Shown here one piece after another: positions 36,751 to 45,492 of a stretch of 64,000 nt of DNA. Below the pieces are notes generated by a model. The model was not told the origin of the DNA. It searched no databases and saw only the letters and a list, made by a program, of their open reading frames with translations. The translations under genes were made by a program, and so were the position numbers. Location: NCBI GenBank assembly GCA_027491315.1, contig JAIXWL010000010.1, positions 248,001-312,000 of the forward strand. Direction: 5' to 3'. The stretch's first letter is position 1. The number at the start of each line of letters is the position of its first letter. The DNA comes from Cytophagaceae bacterium. GTDB taxonomy: Bacteria; Bacteroidota; Bacteroidia; Cytophagales; Spirosomataceae.

Positions 36751-38035
36751 TTCTTACGTTCAAAGGGATGCTGACGTTATATGGCATCCTTTCACTCAGC
36801 ACCAAATTGAACCTTTCTCTATCCCAATCATAAGGGGGGAAGGTTGCTGGCTTTATGGTGAAAATGATGAGAAATACTTGGATGCCATCAGTTCTTGGTG
36901 GGTCAATATTCATGGTCATGGCCACCCCTATTTGGCACAAAAAATTTACGAACAAGCGCTTAAAATTGAGCAAGTGATTTTTGCTGGCTTTACCCATGAA
37001 CCTGCCATCACATTATCAGAAAGACTATTAAGTCATTTACCTACACACTTTCAGAAAGTCTTTTTCTCTGACAACGGTAGCACCGCGGTGGAGGTCGGCA
37101 TAAAAATGGCTCTCCAATTTTTCCATAATCAAGGAAATACGAAAAAGAGAAAAATCCTGGCCTTGCAAGGTGCTTATCATGGAGACACCTTTGGTACCAT
37201 GAGCTTGGGGGCACCTAGTTCATTCAATGCACCATTTCAAGATATGCTTTTTGAGGTGGAATTCATCGCACAGCCTACTAATTCAGAGGCCTGTTTGAAT
37301 GATATGAAAACCAAATTAGCAACTGCTCCCGAAGAGTATGCTGCCTTTATTTTTGAACCCCTAGTTCAAGGTGCAGGTGGAATGCTTATGTATGAAGCTA
37401 GCACTTTGGATGCTTTAATTCAACTCGCACATGAACATGGTTTGTTATGTATTGCAGATGAAATCATGACTGGATTTGGTAGAACCGGAAAATGGTTTGC
37501 CATGGATTATCTACAGGAAAAGCCGGATATCGTTTGTTTATCTAAAGGACTTACAGGAGGTATGATGGCTATGGGGGTAACCTGCTGTTCCAAAGAAATG
37601 TTTGAGCATTTTTTATCCAATGACCGTAAAAAAACCTTATTCCATTCCCATTCTTTTACAGCCAACCCACTAGCCTGTGCAGCCGCCAATGCCAGTATGG
37701 ATTTAATGGAAAAAGAAGAAACTTGGAGCAACATTGAACGAATTAAACAAGCTCATCAAGAATGGGCTGCATCGCAAAAAAATCATCCTATTTTACAGAA
37801 TATCCGTCAACAAGGGGCCATTTTAGCTTTGGATTTACAGGTAGGTGAAGCAACGGGCTACATGCATCCCTTACGAGATATCGCCTATCAATATTTCATA
37901 AAAAAAGGGATCTTGTTAAGACCCCTTGGAAATACCTTGTACATTTTAGCTCCCTATTGCATCAAAAATGAGGAACTAAAACTCATTTATGAGGCTCTAG
38001 AAGCATTTGCAGAAGAGTTACGGCTTACTTATTAA
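36728..38035 (+). CDS. bioA: Adenosylmethionine--8-amino-7-oxononanoate transaminase
   Basis: A 435-residue class III aminotransferase with BioA hallmarks: IWHPFTQH near the start, AISSWWVNIHGHGHP, FFSDNGSTAVEVGIKMA, ADEIMTGFGRTGKWFA and the PLP Lys in CLSKGLTGGMMAMG. It moves the amino group from S-adenosylmethionine to KAPA, giving DAPA. It is the last gene of bioF-bioD-bioA. bioB, bioC and bioH are not in the window. The 3' end overlaps the convergent NTF2-like gene by 11 nt. Confidence 0.93.
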   Translation: MPNKSNYNSYVQRDADVIWHPFTQHQIEPFSIPIIRGEGCWLYGENDEKYLDAISSWWVNIHGHGHPYLAQKIYEQALKIEQVIFAGFTHEPAITLSERLLSHLPTHFQKVFFSDNGSTAVEVGIKMALQFFHNQGNTKKRKILALQGAYHGDTFGTMSLGAPSSFNAPFQDMLFEVEFIAQPTNSEACLNDMKTKLATAPEEYAAFIFEPLVQGAGGMLMYEASTLDALIQLAHEHGLLCIADEIMTGFGRTGKWFAMDYLQEKPDIVCLSKGLTGGMMAMGVTCCSKEMFEHFLSNDRKKTLFHSHSFTANPLACAAANASMDLMEKEETWSNIERIKQAHQEWAASQKNHPILQNIRQQGAILALDLQVGEATGYMHPLRDIAYQYFIKKGILLRPLGNTLYILAPYCIKNEELKLIYEALEAFAEELRLTY

Positions 38036-38459
38036 TCTTTAAAGACTGCCAAGAAAGCATTTGCCAACGACCATTTTCGAAGATATAAATGTCCGTAAAC
38101 TTTAAGCGATTAACAGGCATCAAAGCTCCATCCTTTTTGTTGGTGACATTGACAATACCGGTATTGATTCCAATATTACCATATACGCGCTGACTGAATT
38201 CTTCAGGCTCAATGATGGCATAAATGGTCTTCTGCGAAACGATAGATTCAATGTAGGAAGCCTTGGTATCTTGGGTACCCGATGAGTGAATGTAGACCAA
38301 ATCTTTGTGCAAAACTTTGTCCAATCCTGCTCCGTCTTGAGCAACCATGATTTTAAATCGATTTAATTCCGCCTCTCTAAGCGTGTTCACATCAGCTTTC
38401 TGTGCCATAAGGTAAAATGTTGTGCACATGCACGCAATGGTTAATAATAGGTTTTTCAT
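38025..38459 (-). CDS. Secreted NTF2-like (DUF4440) protein
   Basis: The ATG at 38459 gives a signal peptide (MKNLLLTIACMCTTFYLMAQ) and a 144-residue precursor; upstream in-frame starts would hide it. The domain is an NTF2/SnoaL-like cone fold of the DUF4440 type: an AELNRFKIMVAQDGAGLDKVLHKDLVYIHSSG block, then VNRLKFTDIYIFENGRWQMLSWQ. Such domains bind or convert small ligands. It overlaps bioA at its 3' end, and its function is unknown. Confidence 0.75.
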   Translation of the reverse strand: MKNLLLTIACMCTTFYLMAQKADVNTLREAELNRFKIMVAQDGAGLDKVLHKDLVYIHSSGTQDTKASYIESIVSQKTIYAIIEPEEFSQRVYGNIGINTGIVNVTNKKDGALMPVNRLKFTDIYIFENGRWQMLSWQSLKINK

Positions 38460-38499
38460 AATTCGTTTTTTAAACATAAAAACAATATACATCAAATTC

Positions 38500-40110
38500 T
38501 TACTCAAAATCGAAATCCAAAATTAAATCTGCGGCTTTTTCTGCGATTGCCATCACGGCCGCATTGGTATTTCCTGCCACTAAATCAGGCATAACAGATG
38601 CATCTGCAACTCGCAAACCCTCTAAACCACGGACTTTCATCGTGCTAGGATCCACCACTGCCTCTTGATCTACTCCCATCTTACAAGTCCCCACAGGATG
38701 ATAAACACATTCCAAAGCCTCTTGAATATGCTGTAAAATAAATTCATCCGACCAATCCTTACCAGGTGGATAATTTACCTCATCTTGGAGACGTAAAGGT
38801 TCAAAAGCTGAGGATAACATGATTTCTTTGGCCAACTTTACTCCTCGAACCAATGTAGCCAAATCTTCTCCACCTTCATCCGTTAAAAATTGTGGATCAA
38901 TCAAAGGCGCATCCCAAGGATTTGAAGAATGTAAGCCCACATATCCTCTACTTTTAGGTTTTAATAAGGTGGGTAATACCGTAAAACCATCTGATAAGGG
39001 CAAGTGATGCTTATCATATAAATCATATGCCCAAGCCGAAGAAAAATGAAATTGTAAGTCGGGGCGATCTGATTGTTGCAGGGAATCAAAAAATGCACAT
39101 GCTTCTAGTGGACTCGATGACAATGGTCCTTGATGACTCAAAAGGTAGGTTCCAAAATTCTTCAAATTCAAGGCCATATTATAGGATTCTCCATCTGTAT
39201 TGGCTCTGGTATTCATATTAATAAATACATGGTCGGATAGATTTTGACCCACCATAGGTAAATCATGCCGAGAGGCTATCCCAAATTTTTTCAAATACGA
39301 AGCATCTCCTATCCCGGATAAAAGCATAATTTGAGGACTTTGAAAAGAGCCTGCCGACAAAATAACATCTTTCTGTGCTCGATATTCCGTTAATTTTTTT
39401 GATTCTCGGTAGTACCCATTTATTCCCAACACCTTCTCTCCCTGCATGATCAAAGAAGCTACGTGAAATTGACTGATTATTTTTAAATTACTCCGCTTCC
39501 ATGCAGGTTCAATAAATCCTTTGGCAGCAGAACAGCGAACGCCATCTTGTATAGTAAATTGAAAATAGCCTGATCCCACTTGCTTTTCTCCATTAAAATC
39601 ATCGTTGGTAGGTATGCCAATCTCTTGACATGCTGCCACAAAAGCCTTTCCAAACGGACTAATATGTACCGCATTACTGACTGTAATAGGACCATCTTGT
39701 CCATGGTATGCATCTGAGAAATAGGTATTACTCTCTGATTTTTTAAAATAGGGCAACAAGTCTTGATATCCCCAACCCTTACACCCCTTTGCTTCCCATT
39801 CATCGAAATCAGCGGAATTTCCTCGAATATATGCCATGCAATTGATTGCACTGCTACCTCCTATGGTTTTACCTCTAGGTTGGTAAATTTTACGGCCATT
39901 CAGCTTTGGCTGAGGCTCCGTATAAAAGTTCCAGTCCAAATGGCTCTTTTGCAATAAAGAATAAGCAGAGGGCATTTCCACTCGAGGATCTTGATTATGG
40001 ATTCCCGCCTCCACTAACAAAACAGAATTTTGAGGGTTAGCCGACAATCGGTTAGCTAATACACAGCCAGCCGTACCCGCGCCCACAATGATGTAGTCAA
40101 AACTAGACAT
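38500..40110 (-). CDS. GMC-family FAD oxidoreductase (choline dehydrogenase-like)
   Basis: A 536-residue flavoprotein. The FAD-binding dinucleotide motif FDYIIVGAGTAGCVLANRLS is at the N-terminus; GMC signature 1 includes RGKTIGGSSAINCMAYIRG (about residues 79-97) and signature 2 is SAGSFQSPQIMLLSGIG. The catalytic His is in VYHPVGTCKMG near residue 474, and a second conserved region NTNAAVMAIAEKAAD closes the fold. These enzymes oxidise alcohols or choline. No choline-uptake or betaine genes are next to it, so the substrate is open. Confidence 0.9.
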   Translation of the reverse strand: MSSFDYIIVGAGTAGCVLANRLSANPQNSVLLVEAGIHNQDPRVEMPSAYSLLQKSHLDWNFYTEPQPKLNGRKIYQPRGKTIGGSSAINCMAYIRGNSADFDEWEAKGCKGWGYQDLLPYFKKSESNTYFSDAYHGQDGPITVSNAVHISPFGKAFVAACQEIGIPTNDDFNGEKQVGSGYFQFTIQDGVRCSAAKGFIEPAWKRSNLKIISQFHVASLIMQGEKVLGINGYYRESKKLTEYRAQKDVILSAGSFQSPQIMLLSGIGDASYLKKFGIASRHDLPMVGQNLSDHVFINMNTRANTDGESYNMALNLKNFGTYLLSHQGPLSSSPLEACAFFDSLQQSDRPDLQFHFSSAWAYDLYDKHHLPLSDGFTVLPTLLKPKSRGYVGLHSSNPWDAPLIDPQFLTDEGGEDLATLVRGVKLAKEIMLSSAFEPLRLQDEVNYPPGKDWSDEFILQHIQEALECVYHPVGTCKMGVDQEAVVDPSTMKVRGLEGLRVADASVMPDLVAGNTNAAVMAIAEKAADLILDFDFE

Positions 40111-40125
40111 AATTAAAAAGGTCGA

Positions 40126-40158
40126 TTTGCATTATTTTCCTGAATTTCAATAATTTTA
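40126..40158 (+). promoter_or_regulatory. Candidate promoter of the HupE-like gene
   Basis: TTTG at 40126-40129 and TAATTTTA at 40151-40158 are 21 nt apart and match the Bacteroidota -33/-7 pattern with one mismatch. The start codon follows 18 nt later. Confidence 0.45.
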
Positions 40159-40176
40159 CACAAAAACCACTTAATA

Positions 40177-40758
40177 ATGACCTATTTTAATACCTATTTA
40201 ACGCTAGGATTACAACATATTTTAAATATTCAGGCCTTAGATCATTTACTATTTATTTTATCTCTGACCTGCATTTACCGCTTTTCTGATAGTAAGAACC
40301 TCTTCTTCTTAATTACAGCCTTTACCTTGGGGCATTCCTTGACTTTAGCTTTAGCCACCCTTGGATGGATTCAAGTATCCATGCATTGGATCGAATTTTT
40401 AATTCCTTGCACCATCCTACTTTCCGCAATCGGTAATTTCACCTTTATGGAAGCAGGCACAAAAAAACAAGAAAACTCGACCATCAAATATGCATTAGTA
40501 GGGGTATTTGGGTTGATTCATGGCCTGGGTTTTTCCAATTACCTTCAAAGTCTCTTAGGTAAAGAAAGTTCCATCATCGGTCCCTTGTTTGCCTTTAACA
40601 TAGGTTTGGAATTAGGTCAAATCGTCGTGGTCATCAGCATTTTAATCATTTCCAGCCTTTTAATGCGATTAACCAAAATCAAAATGACATCTTGGGTTCT
40701 TGTGATTTCAGGTATCGTGATTGGCTTGGTCATCCCCATGATTTTGGAAAGATGGTAA
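40177..40758 (+). CDS. HupE/UreJ-like membrane protein
   Basis: A 193-residue protein with about six transmembrane segments and the conserved HupE/UreJ features GLQHILNIQALDHLLFIL, TAFTLGHSLTLALAT and FGLIHGLGFSNYLQ, which carry several histidines suited to metal binding. The family transports nickel or cobalt next to hydrogenase or urease genes in other bacteria; here no such genes are nearby, so its substrate is open. A terminator follows. Confidence 0.8.
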   Translation: MTYFNTYLTLGLQHILNIQALDHLLFILSLTCIYRFSDSKNLFFLITAFTLGHSLTLALATLGWIQVSMHWIEFLIPCTILLSAIGNFTFMEAGTKKQENSTIKYALVGVFGLIHGLGFSNYLQSLLGKESSIIGPLFAFNIGLELGQIVVVISILIISSLLMRLTKIKMTSWVLVISGIVIGLVIPMILERW

Positions 40759-40759
40759 A

Positions 40760-40789
40760 AAAAATGCCCCTCATTTCTGAGAGGCATTT
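40760..40789. terminator. Bidirectional terminator between hupE-like gene and nrdB
   Basis: The sequence AAATGCCCCTCA pairs with TGAGAGGCATTT (11 of 12 positions) over a 4-nt loop, with A-rich and T-rich flanks. It separates two convergent genes. Confidence 0.75.
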
Positions 40790-40809
40790 GAATGAATATT
40801 TTTTATCTA

Positions 40810-41775
40810 CTAAAAATCTTCGTCTAAGCTAAAGGACATGGTGTCTTTATCGGACATAACACCCGATTTTTGATACTCAGCCACCCGCTTTTCAAAGAAA
40901 TTGGTTTTTCCCTGTAAGGAAATCATTTCCATGAAGTCGAAAGGATTTGTTGCGTTGTAATACTTTTTGCAACCTAGAGAAACCAATAAACGGTCAGCTA
41001 CAAATTCAATATATTGGCACATCAAATCAGCATTCATACCAATCAAAGAAACCGGTAGAGCTACTGTTACGAATTCCTTTTCAATCTCAACGGCATTGGT
41101 GATAATCTCATAAACACGCTCTTGAGATACTTTACCTTTAATGTGATCCATGTAAAGTAAACATGCAAAATCACAGTGTAATCCTTCATCGCGAGATATC
41201 AACTCATTGGAGAAAGATAAACCTGGCATTAAGCCACGTTTCTTTAACCAGAAAATAGAACAGAATGACCCGGAGAAAAAGATACCTTCTACTGCTGCAA
41301 ATGAAATCAATCGCTCCACAAAGCTGTCGCTCTCAATCCATCTCAATGCCCAATCTGCTTTTTTCTTAACACAATCGATGGTCTCAATGGCTCTCAACAA
41401 ACGATCTTTCTCTTTTGGATCTTGAATGTAAGTATCAATCAACAAGGAATATGTTTCAGAGTGAATATTTTCCATCATGATTTGAAAACCATAGAAACAT
41501 TTAGCCTCCGCATATTGAACCTCTTTCAAAAAGTTATTGGCTAGATTTTCATTGACAATCCCATCTGAAGCGGCAAAAAATGCCAAAACATGAGAAATAA
41601 AATGACGTTCTCCGTCATTCATTTTCTTCCAATCAGCTAAATCTTGTTGTAAGTCAATTTCCTCTGCAGTCCAAAAAGAAGCTTCCGCTTGTTTATAAAA
41701 CTTCCAAATATCGTTGTGTTTAATAGGGAAAAGTACGAATCGGTTGGGGTCTTCCACCAAAAGAGGTTCAGTCAT
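40810..41775 (-). CDS. nrdB: Ribonucleoside-diphosphate reductase, beta subunit
   Basis: A 321-residue class I R2 protein. Diiron ligands are spread over [13 protein letters not shown], the helix with [32 protein letters not shown] and [14 protein letters not shown]; the radical Tyr is expected in the second or third of these helices. With the large subunit NrdA it makes deoxyribonucleotides. nrdA is not within the window; the nearest genes are unrelated. I see no NrdR box in the 160 nt upstream. Confidence 0.93.
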   Translation of the reverse strand: MTEPLLVEDPNRFVLFPIKHNDIWKFYKQAEASFWTAEEIDLQQDLADWKKMNDGERHFISHVLAFFAASDGIVNENLANNFLKEVQYAEAKCFYGFQIMMENIHSETYSLLIDTYIQDPKEKDRLLRAIETIDCVKKKADWALRWIESDSFVERLISFAAVEGIFFSGSFCSIFWLKKRGLMPGLSFSNELISRDEGLHCDFACLLYMDHIKGKVSQERVYEIITNAVEIEKEFVTVALPVSLIGMNADLMCQYIEFVADRLLVSLGCKKYYNATNPFDFMEMISLQGKTNFFEKRVAEYQKSGVMSDKDTMSFSLDEDF

Positions 41776-41935
41776 TGTTAGGTTAGATAATTAGGGTAAA
41801 ACATTAATTCGAAATTAAGCATTTATGCGAGAAAAAAACTGAGATTGATCATTAAAAAAATGAAAAATCTTAGAATCTAAAAGCAATGCCTCTTTCTAGC
41901 ATGTATACCCTAAAATCAATAAAATGTTTTGAAAA

Positions 41936-42541
41936 TTAAAAGAAAAATCCTCCCACTTGTACAACCAAAGCTGAGCCATAAGGAGAAACCTTACCTGAAG
42001 AAGAACCATAATTTAGGTCATACATGACAGACAAGTTAATCCCAAGCTTTGAACCGATTCCTATTCCCACTAATACGGGATTTGAATAACCAAAATAATT
42101 ACTCACATTGTTGTCAGACAAATTAGAATAATTTTCCACTTGACCCACTAAATAACTTTGTCCTAATAAGGCGGTCAGGGTTGGAATATATTGACGAATG
42201 AACAGTCGCTCTCCTAATAAATTACTCGTCAGCTTTCCAATATTTCCACCATAATTAACCGAATAATATTGGTAAGTCAATCCCACTCCAACAATCGTAT
42301 TATTAGCTAATTGATAGCCCAGCATGGGTGAAACACCAATACTCGTTGGATTTCCAAAGCTCAATCCGGACAATCCACCACCAAAATGTAGTCTTTGACG
42401 AAAGCTTAATTCACTAACATCTGGCTCTACATCCAAATCCCCTTTGGCTCCATCTTCTTTGATAACTACGGGTTCTTGCGCTTTGGAATCAAAAACCACA
42501 CCGCAACTGATTAAAAAACAAAGTAAGAATAGGTGTTTCAT
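41936..42541 (-). CDS. Outer-membrane beta-barrel-like protein of unknown function
   Basis: A 201-residue protein with a signal peptide (MKHLFLLCFLISCGVVFDSKAQ) and alternating hydrophobic strands (TIVGVGLTYQYYSVNYG, PVLVGIGIGSKLGINLSVMY, SALVVQVGGFFF) ending in Phe, as in outer-membrane beta-barrels. A CG in the leader (SCG) is not a clear lipobox. No family is recognised. It is divergent from uvrA by 86 nt. Confidence 0.65.
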   Translation of the reverse strand: MKHLFLLCFLISCGVVFDSKAQEPVVIKEDGAKGDLDVEPDVSELSFRQRLHFGGGLSGLSFGNPTSIGVSPMLGYQLANNTIVGVGLTYQYYSVNYGGNIGKLTSNLLGERLFIRQYIPTLTALLGQSYLVGQVENYSNLSDNNVSNYFGYSNPVLVGIGIGSKLGINLSVMYDLNYGSSSGKVSPYGSALVVQVGGFFF

Positions 42542-42615
42542 AAATATTTTTTTGAGTAAAAACGAAAAAAATGCTGGATTATGATTTTGAAAATACGATT
42601 AACAAAATTAAAGGA

Positions 42616-42623
42616 TAATTTTG
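42616..42623 (+). promoter_or_regulatory. Candidate -7 box directly before uvrA
   Basis: TAATTTTG matches the -7 consensus TAnnTTTG exactly and ends only 4 nt before the uvrA ATG at 42628, so transcription from it would give a leaderless or nearly leaderless mRNA. The nearest TTTG (42586-42589) is 26 nt upstream, longer than ideal. Confidence 0.35.
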
Positions 42624-42627
42624 TTAT

Positions 42628-45483
42628 ATGAATCATCCGAATTCGAGTTTGGTAAACACCGAGGGTATTGAAAATTTAGACCCTAGAACACACATCATCA
42701 TTAAAGGTGCTCGTGTACACAATTTAAAAAATTTGGATGTCGCGATTCCTCGTAACCAACTTGTCGTCATTACAGGATTGTCTGGCTCCGGAAAATCTTC
42801 CCTTGCATTCGATACCCTTTTTGCTGAAGGCCAACGCATGTATGTTGAAAGCTTAAACAGTTATGCTAGGCAATTTTTGGGCCGTATGGAAAAACCCGCG
42901 GTGGATTATATTCGAGGTGTATCTCCTGCCATTGCCATTGAACAAAAAGTCAATACCAAAAACCCAAGATCTACAGTAGGGACAACTACCGAAATATACG
43001 ATTACCTCAAATTGCTGTTTGCCCGAATTGGAAAAACATATTCTCCTGTTTCTGGCCTGGAGGTAAAAAAAGATTCTGTTTCAGTCATCGTAGACTGGAT
43101 TATGCAATTTCCTCAAAAGAAAGTCATTATCCTGGCACCTCTACTTCGCCATGAAGGACGAGGTCTTAAAAATGAATGCCAACTTTTAATCCAAAAAGGT
43201 TACACTCGTTTAAAACTTGGGGATGAAATTCTAAATTTGGAGGAATTGGTTGAAGACGATGACCAACTAAAAAAAATAGATAAAAATTCGGCCGACTTGG
43301 CCATATTGATAGATCGACTCATCAGTAAAGCAGATGATGAAGAAACGCAGTTTCGATTGGGTGATTCTGTCCAAACAGCCTATTTTGAGGGAGAAGGGAT
43401 TTGCTGGGTTGAATTAGAGGGTCATCCAAGAAAAATATTCTCTGATAAATTTGAGTTAGATGGTATCTCATTTGAAGAACCTAGCCTCAATCTTTTTTCC
43501 TTCAATAATCCTTACGGTGCATGTAAAAATTGTGAAGGCTATGGTAAAGTATTGGGCTTAGACCCTGATTTGGTATTTCCTGATACTGAATTATCCATCT
43601 ATGAAGGGGCCATTGCACCTTGGAGAAGTGAACGAATGAGTGAATGGCTATATCCACTCATTCGAAATGGCGTAAGTTTTGATTTCCCGATTCATCGACC
43701 TTATAAAGACCTGACAGATAAGGAAAAACAATTACTTTGGACGGGCAATAAATACTTTGCAGGATTAACCCAATTCTTTGACCATTTAGAAAAAGAAACC
43801 TATAAAATTCAATACCGGGTTTTACTTTCTCGCTACCGTGGCAAAACGAATTGCCCTGAATGCCTTGGTTCCAGACTGCGAAAGGATGCCGCTTATGTCA
43901 AAATTCAAGGGCATTCCATCATTGATATGGTACTTTGGCCTATTTCCAAGGTCAAAAACTTTTTTGATGAATTGGAATTGGAGGAAGCAGACCAACAGGT
44001 AGCCCGTCGTATTTTAATAGAAATCAAAAATAGATTGGATTATATGAATCGAGTAGGTTTGGGCTATTTGACCTTAAACCGACTTAGTTCTACCTTATCA
44101 GGAGGAGAATTCCAACGCATAAAACTTGCTACATCTTTAGGCAGCGCATTGGTGGGATCTATGTACATTTTAGATGAACCCAGTATTGGCTTACACCCTA
44201 GAGATACGGAAAGACTAATTTCAGTCCTATTGATGCTCAAACAAATGGGCAATACCGTTATCGTGGTGGAACATGAAGAAGATATCATGCGAGCAGCTGA
44301 TCAAATCATAGATATTGGCCCAGAGGCTGGTAGGCATGGAGGTGAGCTCATGTTTCAAGGAAACTTAGAGGAAGCGCTAACAAGACATGATTTAAGCAGT
44401 CATACCATGCAATTTTTGCAAGGAAAGGATCGTATCGAGATTCCAAGCTTCCGAAGAAAGAGTTTGGCCCACATTGAAATCATTGGAGCCAGTGAAAATA
44501 ATTTACGCAATGTCTCCGTGAAAATCCCACTGGGAATATTGACTGTGGTAACGGGTGTTAGTGGTTCTGGTAAATCAACTTTAATACGGAAAATATTATA
44601 TCCTGCATTGCTTCGGCAATTGCAATTAGGCACGGAAGAAACGGGTAAATTCAAAGAGTTGAAGGGCAGTATATCCCAAATTGCTGGGGTAGAAATGGTC
44701 GATCAACAGCCCATTGGCAAATCTTCTAGGTCGAATCCTGTAACTTATATCAAAGCCTACGATGCTATACGTGCTTTATATTCAGAATTACCTTTAGCAA
44801 AAACCAGGGGGTATAAACCTTCCCATTTCTCTTTTAATGTTGAAGGCGGCCGATGTGAAACCTGTCAAGGAGAGGGCGAGATTACCATTGAAATGCAATT
44901 CATGGCAGATATTAAATTGGTATGCGAATCTTGTCAAGGTAGCCGATTCAAGCAAGAGATTTTGGATGTCAAATTTCAGGACAAAAATATCGCAGAAATT
45001 CTTGACATGACCGTGGAAGAGGGTGTGGAATTCTTCAAAAGTAAAACTCCGAAAATTGCTGAAAAAATAGATCCATTATTTCAAGTAGGCCTAGGATATA
45101 TCAAATTGGGACAATCTTCTAATTCCCTATCGGGAGGTGAAGCTCAACGTGTGAAACTAGCGAGCTTTTTGGGTAAAGGAAATCCAAATAAAGGAAAAAC
45201 CTTGTTTATATTTGATGAGCCCACTACTGGTCTTCACTTTCATGATATCAAAAAATTATTGAAAGCATTAAATGATTTAGTGGAACAGGGTGATAGTGTC
45301 ATCATCATTGAGCACAACATGGAGGTTATAAAATGTGCTGATCATATCATAGATTTAGGACCAGATGGAGGAGAAGCAGGAGGACAAATCTGTTTTGAAG
45401 GTAGTCCTGAAGAAATGGTCCAACTGGAGAATAATCCCACTGCCTATTATTTAAGTCAAAAAATACTTGGCAAAAAACTGTAA
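42628..45483 (+). CDS. uvrA: Excinuclease ABC subunit A
   Basis: A 951-residue UvrA with two ABC ATPase halves. Walker A motifs are GLSGSGKSSLAFDTLFAEGQ near residue 50 and GVSGSGKSTL near 645; signatures are LSGGEFQRIKLA and LSGGEAQRVKLA; two zinc fingers use CKNCEGYGKV/CPECLGSR and CETCQGEGEI/CESCQGSRF. It detects bulky DNA damage at the start of nucleotide excision repair. uvrB and uvrC are not adjacent, and nuoN follows after 9 nt. Its ATG lies just after a strong -7-like box. Confidence 0.97.
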   Translation: MNHPNSSLVNTEGIENLDPRTHIIIKGARVHNLKNLDVAIPRNQLVVITGLSGSGKSSLAFDTLFAEGQRMYVESLNSYARQFLGRMEKPAVDYIRGVSPAIAIEQKVNTKNPRSTVGTTTEIYDYLKLLFARIGKTYSPVSGLEVKKDSVSVIVDWIMQFPQKKVIILAPLLRHEGRGLKNECQLLIQKGYTRLKLGDEILNLEELVEDDDQLKKIDKNSADLAILIDRLISKADDEETQFRLGDSVQTAYFEGEGICWVELEGHPRKIFSDKFELDGISFEEPSLNLFSFNNPYGACKNCEGYGKVLGLDPDLVFPDTELSIYEGAIAPWRSERMSEWLYPLIRNGVSFDFPIHRPYKDLTDKEKQLLWTGNKYFAGLTQFFDHLEKETYKIQYRVLLSRYRGKTNCPECLGSRLRKDAAYVKIQGHSIIDMVLWPISKVKNFFDELELEEADQQVARRILIEIKNRLDYMNRVGLGYLTLNRLSSTLSGGEFQRIKLATSLGSALVGSMYILDEPSIGLHPRDTERLISVLLMLKQMGNTVIVVEHEEDIMRAADQIIDIGPEAGRHGGELMFQGNLEEALTRHDLSSHTMQFLQGKDRIEIPSFRRKSLAHIEIIGASENNLRNVSVKIPLGILTVVTGVSGSGKSTLIRKILYPALLRQLQLGTEETGKFKELKGSISQIAGVEMVDQQPIGKSSRSNPVTYIKAYDAIRALYSELPLAKTRGYKPSHFSFNVEGGRCETCQGEGEITIEMQFMADIKLVCESCQGSRFKQEILDVKFQDKNIAEILDMTVEEGVEFFKSKTPKIAEKIDPLFQVGLGYIKLGQSSNSLSGGEAQRVKLASFLGKGNPNKGKTLFIFDEPTTGLHFHDIKKLLKALNDLVEQGDSVIIIEHNMEVIKCADHIIDLGPDGGEAGGQICFEGSPEEMVQLENNPTAYYLSQKILGKKL

Positions 45484-45492
45484 GTTTACACT

